This document shows positions 37,096-50,505 of a stretch of DNA of 64,000 nucleotides, in pieces; the stretch's first letter is position 1, and every line of letters starts with the position of its first letter. Origin of the DNA: Trichoplax adhaerens (lineage: Eukaryota > Placozoa > Uniplacotomia > Trichoplacea > Trichoplacidae); contig NW_002060965.1 of assembly GCF_000150275.1 (NCBI RefSeq), positions 314,923 through 378,922 on the forward strand. The letters are read 5' to 3'. A model generated the notes under the pieces. That model was not told where the DNA came from, searched no databases, and was given only the letters and a program-made list of their open reading frames with translations. A program made the position numbers and the translations under genes.

Positions 37096-40000
37096 CTAAA
37101 TTGAAGACATAAACCAATGGGCAAGTTATTAACTTTATTCTGAGTAAATAATAATTAAAAAGAATGATATTTTAGAAATATTAAAGCTCGATCCTGTGAG
37201 CTTACCTTGACTTTATGACCTATATTTTAAAATAAAAAATGGTATCGCATTGTTAAACATTTACTTTTACGGACTTAAACGCCTATAATTCTATTCTTTA
37301 TACCTGTATTCTATTTAGTAAATTGGCAAAGTAGATGCAAAGTAAATCAAGACATATTTATTCCCTATTTGAATGTTTAATGATTTTGGACATTGTTCAA
37401 TTTCATTCAATCTGATATAATAATTTATTGAGTTATATCCAAGCGTTTGATACTTTAGTACGTTCCAAAGGTAGGTATGGAACCCTATCGGTTCTGAAGC
37501 TATAATATTATAGATTATTTGAAAGAAAGATAATACGATACTTTTGCAACTTCTAAATTTAGTTATGGTATCCTATCGGTACTAAAACTATAACATCATA
37601 GGTCATTTGAAAGAAAAAAGATACTAATTTTTTAATTCTTAGTTTATTAGTGTAAAACACAGTTATCCAGTAGTACAACTAAAATATAATTTCTTTAGAA
37701 AGCATGACTCGGTGATTATTGGCATCATTTCTGCGCCTACTAACGTACTCATACGTGAGTCTGCATCATTTTAAAGATTTCTTGGCTAATTCAATTTTAT
37801 TAGCGTGCAATTTGCCTTATTTAATTTACTATCCACGAAGTAAGTTAATTCCAATCTTCTGATTTATATTAACCGTCGATTTCACATTGCGACATTATTC
37901 AAAAAGCATTAATTGCATTCCAAAAGTAAAACAACTATACTTGAAGTGAAGCAAAACATATTTTTAAAAGTTAGCCTTAATGAAGTAGTACAATACCGTA
38001 TGAAGTTCGCCAGCACTGCTTAAGGGTTGATGCCTGCTCGTAGGTTTGACAGCAGATAATGTTATTTCCTATAAATTCTTTCAACACTTCCATTGCAGGT
38101 CTTATTGTTTGGGGCTAGAACAAAAAATATAAACATGTTGCATTTGCATATTATTCTATCCTACTCATGGTGATATTTATTAACTAATTTAGATATATTC
38201 TTATAGTCATTTTAATCTCTCGTGATTTATACCTAATTAAATAATATATATAAGTTGTTAGCATAAATATAATCTTAAGAATATTCAGATTAAAATACAA
38301 CCCATTCAATTATTAATACCTTTCGCTAATAATCCCACAACTTTTTACAGTAGAAAGTACTGATGACTATATTTCATCTAGAGCCTTGGTCTTACCTTAC
38401 TACCGCAAGACGTTACGTTGGCGACTTTATAAGCAGCTTGATACAAACACTGTTAATCCAAAATGGATCAAATTAGGTGACTGATAAAATTATAGATCTG
38501 ATACCGATTTAAGTTATAACTTTTACCTATCAATATAAACTATTATTAACCATATTAAACCTATTTTATTACAAAAAACACAAACGCTACGTAAAATAAT
38601 TTTGAACATTCATATCACAGGAAATGTAGCCGATAGATTCTTAGTAAACCGCCGATAAAATAGAGCAAAAGCCAATGTTTTGCGATATAAACTTGATTAA
38701 ACATAAGCTAAATATTTATAATCTGGACTAAGAAAATCCTACTAAAGCTGCAATTTTTGATTAAAATACTTTGGAATTTTTTAAGGCTTGAAAAATATTT
38801 ACGATCAAAAATGCTTTTAAATATATCGGCAAACCTGAGCTATCCAATGCCCATCATGTTCTAATTCTTGGAAAGTGGAAATAAAAACTTCATACAAACT
38901 CTCAATAATTCCAAGGACATCACTAACATAAACTGCTACTTTATGAGAAGATTCGAAAGCTTCCTGATAAAATTGACTCATCAAAATTTCATCGATATCC
39001 ATAGAAGCCAGCAGTAAGTCGTATTCATCAAAGAAGCGAGAAAAATTCTGTAAAGAAAGACAACAAATCACAATAACTAAAGGCGATATTGGCTGTTGAT
39101 AATAGTAGATCGCTATTGATGTAAAAAGAAAAAACTAGGCATTAGATCAGTAGCCCAAGCTTAAGCTAAGTAGGATGATTAAATTGTGTATGAAATTTCA
39201 GAACGTTGAAACAAAGTGATTAATATGCTAATACTCAAAGTATTATTTGTTAAAAGTGACCATAACCGCACAAGAAACTTACTCGACTCCAAGCAAGAAA
39301 AATAGTAGCAGTAAAAGTTAGCTATCACCGTTATTCAACTTTGACATTCGGTATTTTATGTCAATAGATGAATAAATGAATACGAAATAAAAAATTAAGT
39401 TGCTAGAAAGATAATAATAACATTCGTATTGATTTCTTCCCAAAGCTTTAGTGTATTTACATACAGGTTTACTTTAGTATCTTAAATCGTTTTATAATTA
39501 ATGTAATATGTTAAATAGAAAATAATCTATTATAAAATAGATGCTTTAAAATTTTCTGCTAAATTTTAGCCCTGCACCTATTCCCGAGTCATGAAAGCGA
39601 ATGAAGTGGCTGTAAATTACTTTTATTATCCGCAAAATGACTTTCTTAGCTTAAAGAAGCTACTATATTTCAAGGCATTATAAAAACTGCAACCCAAAAT
39701 CTACGTCTCAACTCATAAAGAAAAACCTAAGTTTTATTACTAGTTGGCTTGTTTAAGTGTCGTATCATCTAAAGGATAATAGGCTTTACGCTTCTTTAAT
39801 GCATACTAACAGCAAGATTCTTGCTGAAATACATTAAATCACATATGGATAGGATAGTTAACAAACTGAAACATGGTAATATCACAGTTCTTTGCTCCTG
39901 TACACTCTTACAAGTATATTTGAGAGCTAATTTGAAGTATTTAGATATCGTTTGAAAATATCTTGAGAATTACTTTACCAATAATATTACTCGTTATATT

Positions 40001-43000
40001 GCTTCAATATATTACAAGCTTAAAATGAAACTTTCTGTCGCAACTATAAATGCATAGTTACAAGAAATATATAGCAATAAAGTGTAAGGCTAGCAAAACT
40101 GTTGGCATAATTAATTTATGAAGCAGCTCATGACTATCTAATAATCCCAAAATAAGCTTTCTAATCTCCATGGCCATCGGTCTTTTTCACTAATGGCGAC
40201 CAATAAATTTTAAATCAGACCATGAAGCTATATGAAATAGAAGTACTATTTATTATTTAATTACGATTGCCAATACATGACCAATTAAATTTTGATTTTC
40301 CCTATTGTTAAATATGGATACCTCTCATACATGATGGCTATAGCGATAAATATTTGTCAAATTTAAAGACGAAAATATGTACGAGTATTTGTTAAATCCC
40401 TTGTTAAGGACATTCTTTATTTTAATAAAAACAAAATCAAGGCCTATTGTAAATATATAATAGAAATTTTAGACGGTAGAATTATACCAGAAATGAAAAA
40501 TTAATAGGCTTCTAAATAGTTTTAAAATGAGATCCCCATTCGTCTTTTCATAGAACAAATAAAACCCACAAAATCTAATTTTGACATCACTTTGATACCA
40601 AAGGCTTTTAATTTGTCAAGTGACAATCAAACAGAAAGTATCCGGAATAATTTTAAAAGACGATGATTTATGTCACTCTATTTCTGGATACTGATGACTT
40701 TTGAATCAGACAGCAGATGTTACCAGGATAATAGACTTATATTTAATCTAATTAATTTTTTACTTATATGTTGCAATAAATAAATATTAAAATATATTAC
40801 CACGATTACAGGCAGGCCGTCAAAGTTTATTTAAATGAATCTTTTCGATTAATCAACACAATTACGATAGCTATTTATGGATATCTTTCCCAGAATATAC
40901 TATTTCACTCTGAATAAGTTAGATCATTCGAAACTATTTTAATAAGACAAATAAACATTTCATCATATATTTATTGCTGAGAAAAAATGTGTAAGAGTTA
41001 AAATCACCTCACGTAGGGTGAATTTTCCCATTTCTATTGAAAAGATCTAATTTGGCTGCAGAGATCTGAAGTCTTTCAAATACAATCAGAGGCGTATCAC
41101 TTAATTCATAAAATATTGCCTCCATCTTAACAAATTTATTAAATATTATATCTTTCGAATTTAAATAACTTTCTATATTCTAGCAGTTTAGCTATCAAAT
41201 CTTTCGTGCTTGAAATCTCGAAATCGCTCTCGATGTATTCTATACCACATGCACATAATTATCAAAAGCAGGGCATTTTATTCGAAAGCAGCTGTTACAA
41301 AAATTAGGCATAGAAAGTATAAGTATTCAGTAGCAATTCAAACCATTATTTAGACAAAAAATTACCGAAAATTAAATTTAAAACGAAAGAAGGTGAAAAT
41401 GACTGTTCTCAGATATTTAGATCATTGTATGGTATTCCCAAGTATAAGTACTGGTAAATTATTAGCTAGACTAGTAAGATGTGGCATGAAAGCATGAGAC
41501 TATTTATTCAATACATGCAGGCCACTGTAAAACAAGTTATCCCATTATCTGACCGTTATGGTACTAAATTCAAGTACAAAAACTTCCAAATACCAAGCTT
41601 TACTTTCATATAAAGCCTATCTATCTAAATTTTCTAATTACTAAAATTTAACAGGCCACTTAATATCGATATAAGTCTACAGTAAATATTAGCACTCAGT
41701 TAAAAATAGTATGTCGTTAAAATGCGACAAGAATATTACAAAATCTTATTTTTTAACCTACAAACGAACCCTATCTACGTAAATTTTTCTAATTATTAAC
41801 TTTTAATCGACATTAAATACCAGCATAAGTCTATCGTCGATATTAGTGCGCACTTAGGTGCATATAGTTAAGATAAAACAAGTACAGTATTAAGTCTTAA
41901 TTTTCAAACTTCATATGTAGCCTAGCTATCTAAATTTTCTAATTATTACACTTAATATAACACTAAATAACGACATAAGTTTATAGGTCAATATTAGCAC
42001 TCAGTTAAGGGTAGGATATTATTAAAATCTTAATTTATAAATCTATTCAAATTAACTAGCATGAGGTAATTGATGGACGTGTAATGATTAAATCAAGACC
42101 TATAATCCAACTAAGTTGCATGATAAATTTATTTGGAGACTAAAATACCCGCTTTGAGTAATAGCTGATCGCAGGAGATTTATCGGCTGATGGTTGAATA
42201 AAACTGTAATATAAGGTATATAAGATTTGCATATTATACACTAAACCATTTACAGTACGGTGCTTTTAAAAATTCTTGCATTAAGAAACTGATTTCTTAA
42301 TTTTATGCTATTTATCCAAAGTTCAAGAAGCGTGTCATCTAGCAATAAAACTAAAATGAGGGTCAAATCATATATACCAGTTAAATATACCAAAATTTTA
42401 AAATATGATCATTTCTGTCACGCGGTTACCAGCAATTCTGATGTACTTTTCTTAGCGTATGATTTATTCATCTCTTTGTTAATAAAGCACATTCCTACTG
42501 TGAAACAGGCTATCTACCCGTAAGTTAGTTAACTAGAGGTATTTAATAATGCTAATATCTATCAAATTGGAATTAAAATGTGGTCTTTAAGTTATTTTAC
42601 CACTATTACTAAAACCTTCTCCTACAGATAGGCTCCATATAACTCATCACTTACAGCAATTCTAGCTTCAATCTGAGTAACTTCTGGACTGCGGCAGTGA
42701 CAAAGATCAACATCAGAATTATTTAACCAACGCCTGATAAGACTCTGATTTGGTTGACAAGGCTGCTTGGATAAGCCACATACTATTCAAAGCGGACAAA
42801 GCTATCATCACAATTTAATCCTATCCATTTTATATTTTAAAGTATAAAATATGCAATTTGGTAGAAGACTGTTACAAGTCAATCTGTTCTAAATTTATGA
42901 AGCTTTCATTTTACTATCTGCTTTAACCGATTACTATTTCATTTCCGATTATTTTTCCAGGTACACCTATTATAAAAAATTTGCTATTTGAAAGAAATAC

Positions 43001-43077
43001 AGAAAGTTCTTACCCGACACAAATACGCAACAGATACTCAACAGTATCCACCAGTCTATCTTCAAACTCTTAGCCAT
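34060..43077 (-). CDS. GPCR-A: adhesion/secretin-type (7tm_2) receptor
   Basis: Minus-strand gene with a signal-peptide exon (43014-43077), Cys-rich ectodomain exons (42655-42782, 38833-39047, 38396-38449, 37997-38114, perhaps 41013-41125), and the membrane domain in eight exons (36956-37095, 35763-35874, 35373-35529, 34959-35043, 34776-34836, 34561-34694, 34262-34454, 34060-34173). All junctions inside the membrane part agree in phase. Family marks are the TM2 segment LTDVMIAVVIPF, TM3 CIAKGIVLHYMILACFTCMF followed by a LHQY-type end, extracellular loop 2 beginning CWL, and a TM7 tail FYCILDKQV like the FHCxLNxxV of class B2 receptors. The short cytoplasmic tail ends DDFNFFPY. No GAIN or GPS cleavage motif is visible. 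The junction between 37997-38114 and TM1 is unresolved (phase mismatch), so an ectodomain exon may be missing. Confidence 0.75.
36290..36712. repeat. ~210-bp tandem duplication in a GPCR-A intron
   Basis: Copies at about 36290-36490 and 36498-36712 share CATGATCAG, GCCAGTCTTGTGCTG / GCCAGTCTTATGCTG and CGTGAAGAAAGCTAAA-like stretches in order. Non-coding, in the intron between TM1 and TM2. Confidence 0.7.
37476..37638. repeat. ~88-bp tandem duplication in a GPCR-A intron
   Basis: TATGGAACCCTATCGGTTCT at 37476 recurs as TATGGTATCCTATCGGTACT at 37564, and both are followed by a shared TCATTTGAAAGAAA-like end. Confidence 0.75.
37997..39047 (-). CDS. GPCR-A membrane-proximal ectodomain exons
   Basis: Three phase-0 exons. 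38833-39047 follows a strong acceptor (TTGTCTTTCTTTACAG) and encodes a helical stretch from NFSRFFDEYDLLLASMD to HDGHWIAQ. 38396-38449 encodes CLYQAAYKVANVTSCGSK. 37997-38114 encodes PQTIRPAMEVLKEFIGNN, then IICCQTYEQASTLKQCW. Two potential glycosylation sites (NFS, NVT) and five cysteines fit an extracellular location. No known ectodomain family is recognised. Confidence 0.6.
41013..41125 (-). CDS. Possible additional ectodomain exon of GPCR-A
   Basis: Open stretch bounded by an acceptor (TTTGTTAAG) and a donor (AC|GTGAGG). It reads MEAIFYELSDTPLIVFERLQ, then ISAAKLDLFNRNG. It starts in phase 0, matching exon 42655-42782, but ends in phase 2, which does not fit the next known exon. Another exon or a false call is possible. 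Confidence 0.3.
41600..42032. repeat. Three-copy ~152-bp tandem repeat
   Basis: Imperfect units begin near 41600, 41751 and 41904. Each contains CTATCTAAATTTTCTAATTA (or a close variant), then a CATAAGTCTA-type core and AGCACTCAGTTAA. Located in a GPCR-A intron. Confidence 0.7.
42655..43077 (-). CDS. GPCR-A signal peptide and first Cys-rich exon
   Basis: The ATG at 43077 opens MAKSLKIDWWILLSICCVF then VSG, a typical signal peptide, ending in a good donor (GG|GTAAGA). It splices in phase 1 to 42655-42782, which reads CGLSKQPCQPNQSLIRRW, then NNSDVDLCHCRSPEVTQ. That exon has four closely spaced cysteines and one N-glycosylation site (NNS), and ends GCT|GTAAGT in phase 0. Linking these exons to the 7TM exons is an inference from strand, phase and lack of any other gene between them. 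Confidence 0.6.
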
Positions 43078-46000
43078 TTTAATCCTTTTTCGGAAAGAGC
43101 GGTGGAAAATAATTAGACTTGCAGGCTAATTTGAAGTAATATATTGCTTAGTTATACTAATTAAGGCAAAGAAGGAATACTTTTCTACGCTGGAATGAAG
43201 TATCTCAATGTGACAAAATGGGCAATCTAAAGAATCTGCATCCTATATATATATATATATATATTTATGTTCTAATTAGAGAATAATATAACGGAATTAG
43301 ATCGCTTAATCTAATTAAAGCCAAAATAGAAAAGCTAGTTAGAATAAAGCGAAATAAACGTACGCATAGCTACAGTATTCAATATGTTGAATGCAAATCA
43401 AAGCTTTGTTATTGCTATTCTTATTATTTGGCACGATGATTGCTTTAAGATGAAGGCAAAATTTTTTGATTAATAGTTTCAGTGAATATTCATAGCCGCG
43501 ATTTATAGAGCCGATTAATTGAAGAGTATTGTATGAAATATTAAAATATAGATCCAATTCATTCTCTAAATGATGGAAAACCAAAATATCTTTCATATAA
43601 GCGATTTATTCTTAATTACTAATTCATTTCCTATCAAACAATTTTTACGAATGAAAATTCCTGTTTTTGTATTGCTTACTACTTAATCTGCTAATTAAAT
43701 TTACGATAAAAAATATATTAAATTATTAAACTCGTAATAAAAGCATATGTGCGTAGTGTAATAATTGTGACTATTTCGTTAGTTTAGACTTTGCTCTTAA
43801 GCTCCTGCTATTTGATTTAGTTTCTGCAGTTTCAGATTAATCTCAGTCTTCTAAATCCTAAACTGTTATATAATTAAAGCAATAATTTATATCGTAATGT
43901 TCTCAATATTTAAGCTACATTCTTTATTATAATCTATCGTAATCAACTCAATGAATAAAGTATACGGTAAATCATTGTATCGCACATGATTAAGCTAATT
44001 GTTTGGGGTATATTTCATTCGAATCTCTAGCTGAAATACTTTGACAGCTAGCCCAACTCAGTTATTATTGAATACTCTGAGCTGCAAGACAATATTTGCT
44101 TTATTTTATTTCAGAATAAGTTAATATATTTGATTAAGCTATTACTACAAAGGTATCAAATTTCGCTATATGTGTTCTAATTGTTTACCTCCTCATAAAA
44201 TGTGAAAAGAAGAGCAATTTTCCATAAAATCTTATGATCGAAACTATTGTGCGAAGCCTTGTAATCCTGCCTCACTGCAACAGTAAATCGTAACAGAATG
44301 ATAGATGCAAATTAAATCAGCAGATCAATTTTTAAGTGACCGAAAAGCAAGTAATAAAAAATTCTATGATTTAATTCTCATGTTAACGACTAATAACAAA
44401 TCAAGAATGTAACCGTCTCTGCCGGATTTTAATTAATAATCAATAAATAGCTAGAATAGAACTATTATCTGAAATAGTTGCTGCATTTTACCTCAACGAC
44501 TGTTGGCGAGCCAATATATAAATTTCGACCCTTTATGAGACTGGATAGCATTGTTGCAATTACATATTATTATGACTTAATCTTGTCTATTAATAAAGGT
44601 TAATCGACTTTACAATTGATATAGGTACTGTAATTAGCCTATTATCCATTTTAAATTAAAGCTGAATCAAAAAAATTAGCCGCTACTTTTAATTATACGT
44701 AAGAAGTGTAAATAACATGAAACTTTAAATAGATTATTTCATCAAAAATGACATGCAAAGATCGACTAAAATTATGGACTAGCGAAATGTTTTCGTTTAA
44801 GAATTTTGAAATAACTTGAATCATTTTCTTGCTACCACAGCAATTACACTAAAAATACCTTACATAAATTCTTTTAACCTTTAACAAATCTAATAATTTA
44901 TCAAATAGAACAAAGATGAATTTAATCAGCCCAATGGTTCAATAATTAGATAGCATAATATTTATCAATACACAGTAAAAGGTTTATAATGGAGCCTATA
45001 CTTATTGTCAAGTTAGAAAAATCATGTCGAATAAATGGGTATTAATTAGTAGATAAGTAATAAAAGCAATATTATTGTCAACTAATTGATTGCTATTTTA
45101 ATTAAGTTCACGTAGTTCATAATAGTACGAACATATAGCTTAGGAAAAGTTGTAGAATACACCATTAATAGTTTCTAAAAGTAATTTGTACGATGATAAT
45201 AATTATTTAATTTCTAAATTTGAACGTATTTTATTTAAAGTAATAAATTTTATAGCACTCAAATAAACCTTGATCGCTAGCACCGAGTCCTACGTAAAAT
45301 CATTAACTTTAGATCAAGTTTTATAAATAGAAAGGCTACAGAATAGGAATGTTAAAATTATATTCGCATAACTAATTATAATGTTCATCCGTAAAAATGG
45401 TCTACAGTAATTTTAAATAATTTCTCTAATATTCTTCTCGCGAATCACTGCCTGCGATAGTACGGCCATAAGACAGGCTACTCTGCCTCATGTTGCATAG
45501 AGACTTTAATTCTGGTGGAATGGTTGTGATATATACCAATCACGAGATTCCAAATTTTAGAAAAATAAGGGCTTTATTCAATCTTATACAAAGATTAACT
45601 ACATACAGCTCTACTCTAGCCGAATACTACTACTAAAGACAATAATCTAAAGTTGCATGCTTTTATACTTTCCGTAGCATTCGCAGCTACAATCCGCGTG
45701 GCAACCTTTTACCTTATTTTACACATAGTTAAATTATTCTTAGTAAGACTATTCTACTGCGGACCATCATTAATCCAATATGGATACGACTACAGTACTT
45801 ACGTAGACATTATTCACACCAGCCAAAGTACAATGAATTAACCATATCCTAATATATGATTTACAGTTCTATTTTTAACTGTAGCCTTATTAGTAATTCA
45901 ACACCTTACTGTATATAGTCATCTGTACTCTAGCATAGAGTCTATATCACTACAGTCTATAGTTATAGCTACTAAATATCTCTTAGGATAAATATCTACC

Positions 46001-47833
46001 GTATATTATACTAAACATGGCTAACAGTCTACAATCACAATACTAGTTACATTACAATGGTATTATGGTGCAAGTGGTAACATAGAAATTACTTGTACTC
46101 CTTTTGGCTGTACTTGTTACTGATATCATATTCAGTCTGTAGCAATTATCAATGTAGCATACCCATTTAATAATGAAATATTCGTAACTACATCGGAAAT
46201 GAAATTTTGCATTTGTAATATTGCAAAATGATTTAAAATCTAGCTCTACATAGATATATATATATATGTTTATGTGCCACAATCACCCTTGCGACACAAG
46301 AAAAGAACTCAGTACTTATAATAAACTTTACGTTAATCCGTAAAACTACTTCTTCAGCCTATGGTATAGTAACTGGAATCCTTGCGAAGTACTAACTCGC
46401 TCAGCACGCTATACGATATAAAACTATCACACAACTTAGCCTTAACCTGAAAATCACTTTTTATTGATCACAGTCCTTCTTATATACTCTTTCAGTAGTT
46501 ATAAACATACTTACTATGCTACCAACATATTTCAATAACAAACATGTTATTATTACGATTAAATTATCAAATACGGACATTCGAGGCAATAAACAATTTC
46601 ATACGTAAATCTACTTCGGCTGTAAGTCCTGTCAAGCTCCTATGTTCTCGATACTTACTTATAACATATTACAGTATCATCATTATATCATAATAACTTA
46701 GGGTATCACTAACAACAATTCCTAAAGTAGTAGTTCATACTTCTTAAAAGTTGAAAACAAAATGTTATCATAAATTGCACATCCATATTTAAGTTGTTTT
46801 GATGACTGTGACATTATGAAATAGAATTTTTAAGGGCGAAATACCGGTATTATTGGATTTCTGACCCATGTACAATTGAGCATCTCACATTTATGTATGA
46901 TATAGCTAAAGTGTCACATAAATAGCGCTTATTACGATAATTTGAGAAGATATGATAGTTCTGTTAACAGCAAATGAGGTAATGTAAGTACCTTATAAAC
47001 ACTGATACATTATAAATGAGGATTACCATAATATTCTAATCTTAAATACGATAAAACCACTGAATACAGTAAAAATATAAAATAACGGTTGTCTTAGTTA
47101 TGGACTTGAAAAAACAATTTGAAATCAATATACATTAATACTATATCACAGAAATCCTGCTACCTTACGTTAGATTAATGAGCGATAGATAAAAAATTAA
47201 CATCAAGAAAAGAAGCTTATAAGCATGCAATATTTATTGGCTATAATATCATTTGTGTACTACAATCAGTCAACCATTACACTTGTATTATTATACAGTT
47301 AGGATAAATAATTTTAAATAAATAGAATCTATTTTGATTTTGAATAGCCCTATATTTTTCTTAATTATCACTAAAATCTTTGATGACGTAAGCTCCAAAT
47401 GACTAAGTGAATTTAGACAATTTCCTAATACTATCTGGTAAAATGAGTCAGTAAAGCTTTTCTAACGTACGGATCTCTATTAGTATTTCGTATTACTCAA
47501 ATTTTTAATTCTTAAGATAGAAATTTTAATAATAAATTATTGTTAATACAGTAAACTCGGTCGCAAAATTAAATTTAAATCCGCGCTATTCTAACAGATT
47601 TTTATTGTAATATAGTAATCTAATGGTTTGAATACTTAGCGAGGAATGTCATAGTTCTTGCTCGGATCTATAATAACTTGATTAAACTAAATGTTGGTTT
47701 CCTCTGTACGCTTGGCACGATTCCATTTTTTATCTAAACTACTTCGGATCTAACATTAAAATAAAAAATGGACTCAAATTATTATTAATAAACGTTTGGA
47801 CTCACTGCACAGCTTGAATACTATGATTGGTTA
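43078..47833. other. Gene-poor AT-rich interval
   Basis: No gene supported. It contains TA runs at about 43243-43263 and 46253-46268. Short ORFs (43339-43596 minus, 45653-45841 plus) show no family motifs. The stretch about 45640-46050 has a somewhat different texture (more C, fewer A/T runs) but no recognisable protein. Confidence 0.45.
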
Positions 47834-49703
47834 CTAAAACAGTAGGCTCATGAGTGACTTACTTAGTCGTCTCTTAAATAATAAATGATGACAAGAAGAA
47901 GATGTAGTAAGGTATTTAATGTAATAAATAAAAACCGCTCGTAAAATGACGATAGGAAACAAAGCTGCAAAAGAATAACCACTTAGCAGCCGCAGTAACC
48001 ATAACGATAACGCCTTCATAAATTTTTTTTATATTTCCTAACAAGTATAAGACAAATACTTATAAAAAAACATGCATGTCCTATTCATAGGTAATTACAG
48101 TATTAATTATTAGAACCTGCTTTGAATCTTTGCTTTGTTCTTTGAAAGTCATCACTAAATTAGTGATAGGATCCTGATGTGTTTTAGCGTTTGACAATAT
48201 ATAAGTTTCATGATGGCTATTAAATATTATGAAGAGAAATGAAATCTATTTTGCAAGAAAACCATAAAGCATTACGATGAAATATTGACTCAAGCTGTAA
48301 AGGAGGTAAGAGATAAATTTCATTCACTACTATTAAATTTAAGCTATAGTTTCTACTCACTAGATATACCGTTAGAATAATGGCTAACGGAATAAGAAAA
48401 TATAAGTTGATGGTACCCTGCGATCCACAACTGTAACCAACATAAAAGTGAAACAATTAGATAAATAAAAATTGCTGTATATAAGGTTAGCCAACAGAAA
48501 TACCGGTAATTAAAAGATTAGAGTAAGCTCAATAATATAGCATAAATTTTCAGAACACGCTCTTATCATCGACGGTATAAGATAATAGTAGTATTTATAA
48601 ATTTTTATTTACATTTCTTTGCCAAAGACATTGATAATAGCGCTATAAATGCAAGATTTACTAAAATAGGCAATAACCATCGGAACAGCAGGTATCACTA
48701 AAACAGTAATTAAGTTAGATTAGAAAATGATAATTTATATCTTGCTTAAATAAAAAGAGTAAAATTTATTTTTAATGGCGCTGCAAATATTAAATTTGAC
48801 GATGAATTCATTTAAAATAAAGGATATTTAGTATGTTTAAAATTAGTATATACTCTGAATTCAATGCAATTAGGTTATTTTTTGTTCGGATGCATTTTGC
48901 AAAGTTTGTACCTACGTCTGTGTAAGCGTAGCTATGTCGCAAGTATATTACAAATGCAATACTTAAGTATCATAGTAATACTTGAAAATTCTCACTAATT
49001 AGATAAATCGAACTTACCCAATCTGATAATGATATATAGGAGTTTCCACCATCCATTATTGCCTATATGATGACCTTTTCGGTAGCAAAAACCATGAATG
49101 CAAGAGACAAACATACATGTAAAGTACGTTGTGACCAAATATTGTAACGCCATTCCTTTAGCCTTACATATCTATAGATTTGATCAAAAACTTTTTAAAA
49201 GCCAATCAGCAGTAGAATGAATTTTTAACCTTTCACTTACTATATGACTTAAAATTTTCAAAATTAATCGTTTATAATTTAGATTATGTGCCGTGTCAGC
49301 AATTTTAATGCTGCAATAGCATGAAAATGATAAAAGAGTAACGATCATAAGAGCTATTAACTGAGTATACAGAAAGGCTAGAAGCCGGCAAAAATTGAAT
49401 AATTATGGTAATCATCACGTCAGTTAGTCCAAATGCTAGACTAAAATTGCTTCGCATCTTCCATTTCGCGCTATATGGTAAGCTTAAAGAATTATAAGTT
49501 GCCAGGTATTAATTTCAAGTGAAAGTATAGCAGATATTTTTAATTTATACAGGTAAATTTTGGAAATAACTTTCCTCACCTTAACGTTAAATATATTCCC
49601 CAAACCACCAGAATACTCATTAAATTTATTCCACCCATGACAATATTAAAGTAATAAAATAACGATGAGCAAAGCAATCGAATTTTATACTCTTGAATGA
49701 TCC
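47834..49703 (-). pseudogene. GPCR-B: decayed paralog of the GPCR-A membrane domain
   Basis: Minus-strand blocks match GPCR-A exon by exon. TM1 is at 49580-49703 (FNIVMGGINLMSILVVWGI) and TM2 at 49371-49482 (AKWKMRSNFSLAFGLTDVMI). TM3 is at 49018-49171 (ICKAKGMALQYLVTTYFTCM). TM4 is at 48613-48697 (85 bases, as in GPCR-A) and TM5 at 48370-48430 (61 bases, as in GPCR-A). Donors, acceptors and phases are mostly kept. The TM6-7 block (VTAAAKWLFFCSFVSYRHFT) then meets in-frame stops at 47916-47918 and 47874-47876 within TM7, and lacks a clear acceptor. The TM1 block is preceded by an in-frame TAA with no AG acceptor. The loop-2 CWL is reduced to CGS. No ectodomain exons fit between here and the CARD gene. 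A partial duplicate now degrading is the best reading. Confidence 0.75.
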
Positions 49704-50505
49704 ATTATAGTCCTTTAATGATTGCAATATGTAATATTAAGTATGCTTAATTAAAAGTGATTTGATTCTGTAAAATTTTGGTAAAATAAAGTTTTAGCTC
49801 CATCATTCGACTGAATACTTACATATAAATTATCTGCTATACAAGAAAGGGAATAAAATATGATAATGTTAATGATAGCCCTAAAATTCAAAAATCAACT
49901 TAATCAATTTTATAAGGTTGTGCTATAAATGCATTAACTAGAGCATCTAAAAAAGCTTAAATTTCCTTAAGTTTGTAACTACTTGTTTTCTAATTCTTCG
50001 TATAATTTATACTTGGCCAATAATCGACAAAAAATGCTGGTAGCTGTAATTTTCAAATAGATGTTATTAAGCTACTTCCTTATAACAATCTCTAGTGTAT
50101 TTCTAGTAATCGAGACAATCACTTGGCACAATATACCGCTAGTAAAGATAACGGGAAAATGATATGATATACGTGTACCCTTTGCGCATGATCGTAACGG
50201 TTCTGTAGGAAGATTAGTAACAGACTAATAATTAATTTATAAAGGAATGGTAATTCAAGACATGATCTAGTCTTGCTACAAGGAGCTCTATCTACAGTCT
50301 ATAAGCTTAAACTGAAATGGAATGCAAAGTTAATTTCATCCCTTAAGCAATCGTTGACAGCATAAGGAGGCATTAGCACCTATGGATAGATGTCTTAATC
50401 GGTGGAAAAGGAAGATATATTGGCATAGTCTACAATCAGCTCTTAATTAAGTTGATATCTTGGTTCTATTTACAAGCTACGAAAGTGTGTAGAACTGGCT
50501 GCAAT

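Noticed and set aside
43339-43596. 85-codon minus-strand ORF considered as a GPCR-A ectodomain exon
   Set aside because: It lies upstream of the signal-peptide exon of GPCR-A and has no motif; it could only belong to another unseen gene.
45640-46050. Stretch with different texture and a 62-codon ORF, considered as a mitochondrial insertion
   Set aside because: No recognisable mitochondrial protein or rRNA segment; only composition suggests it.
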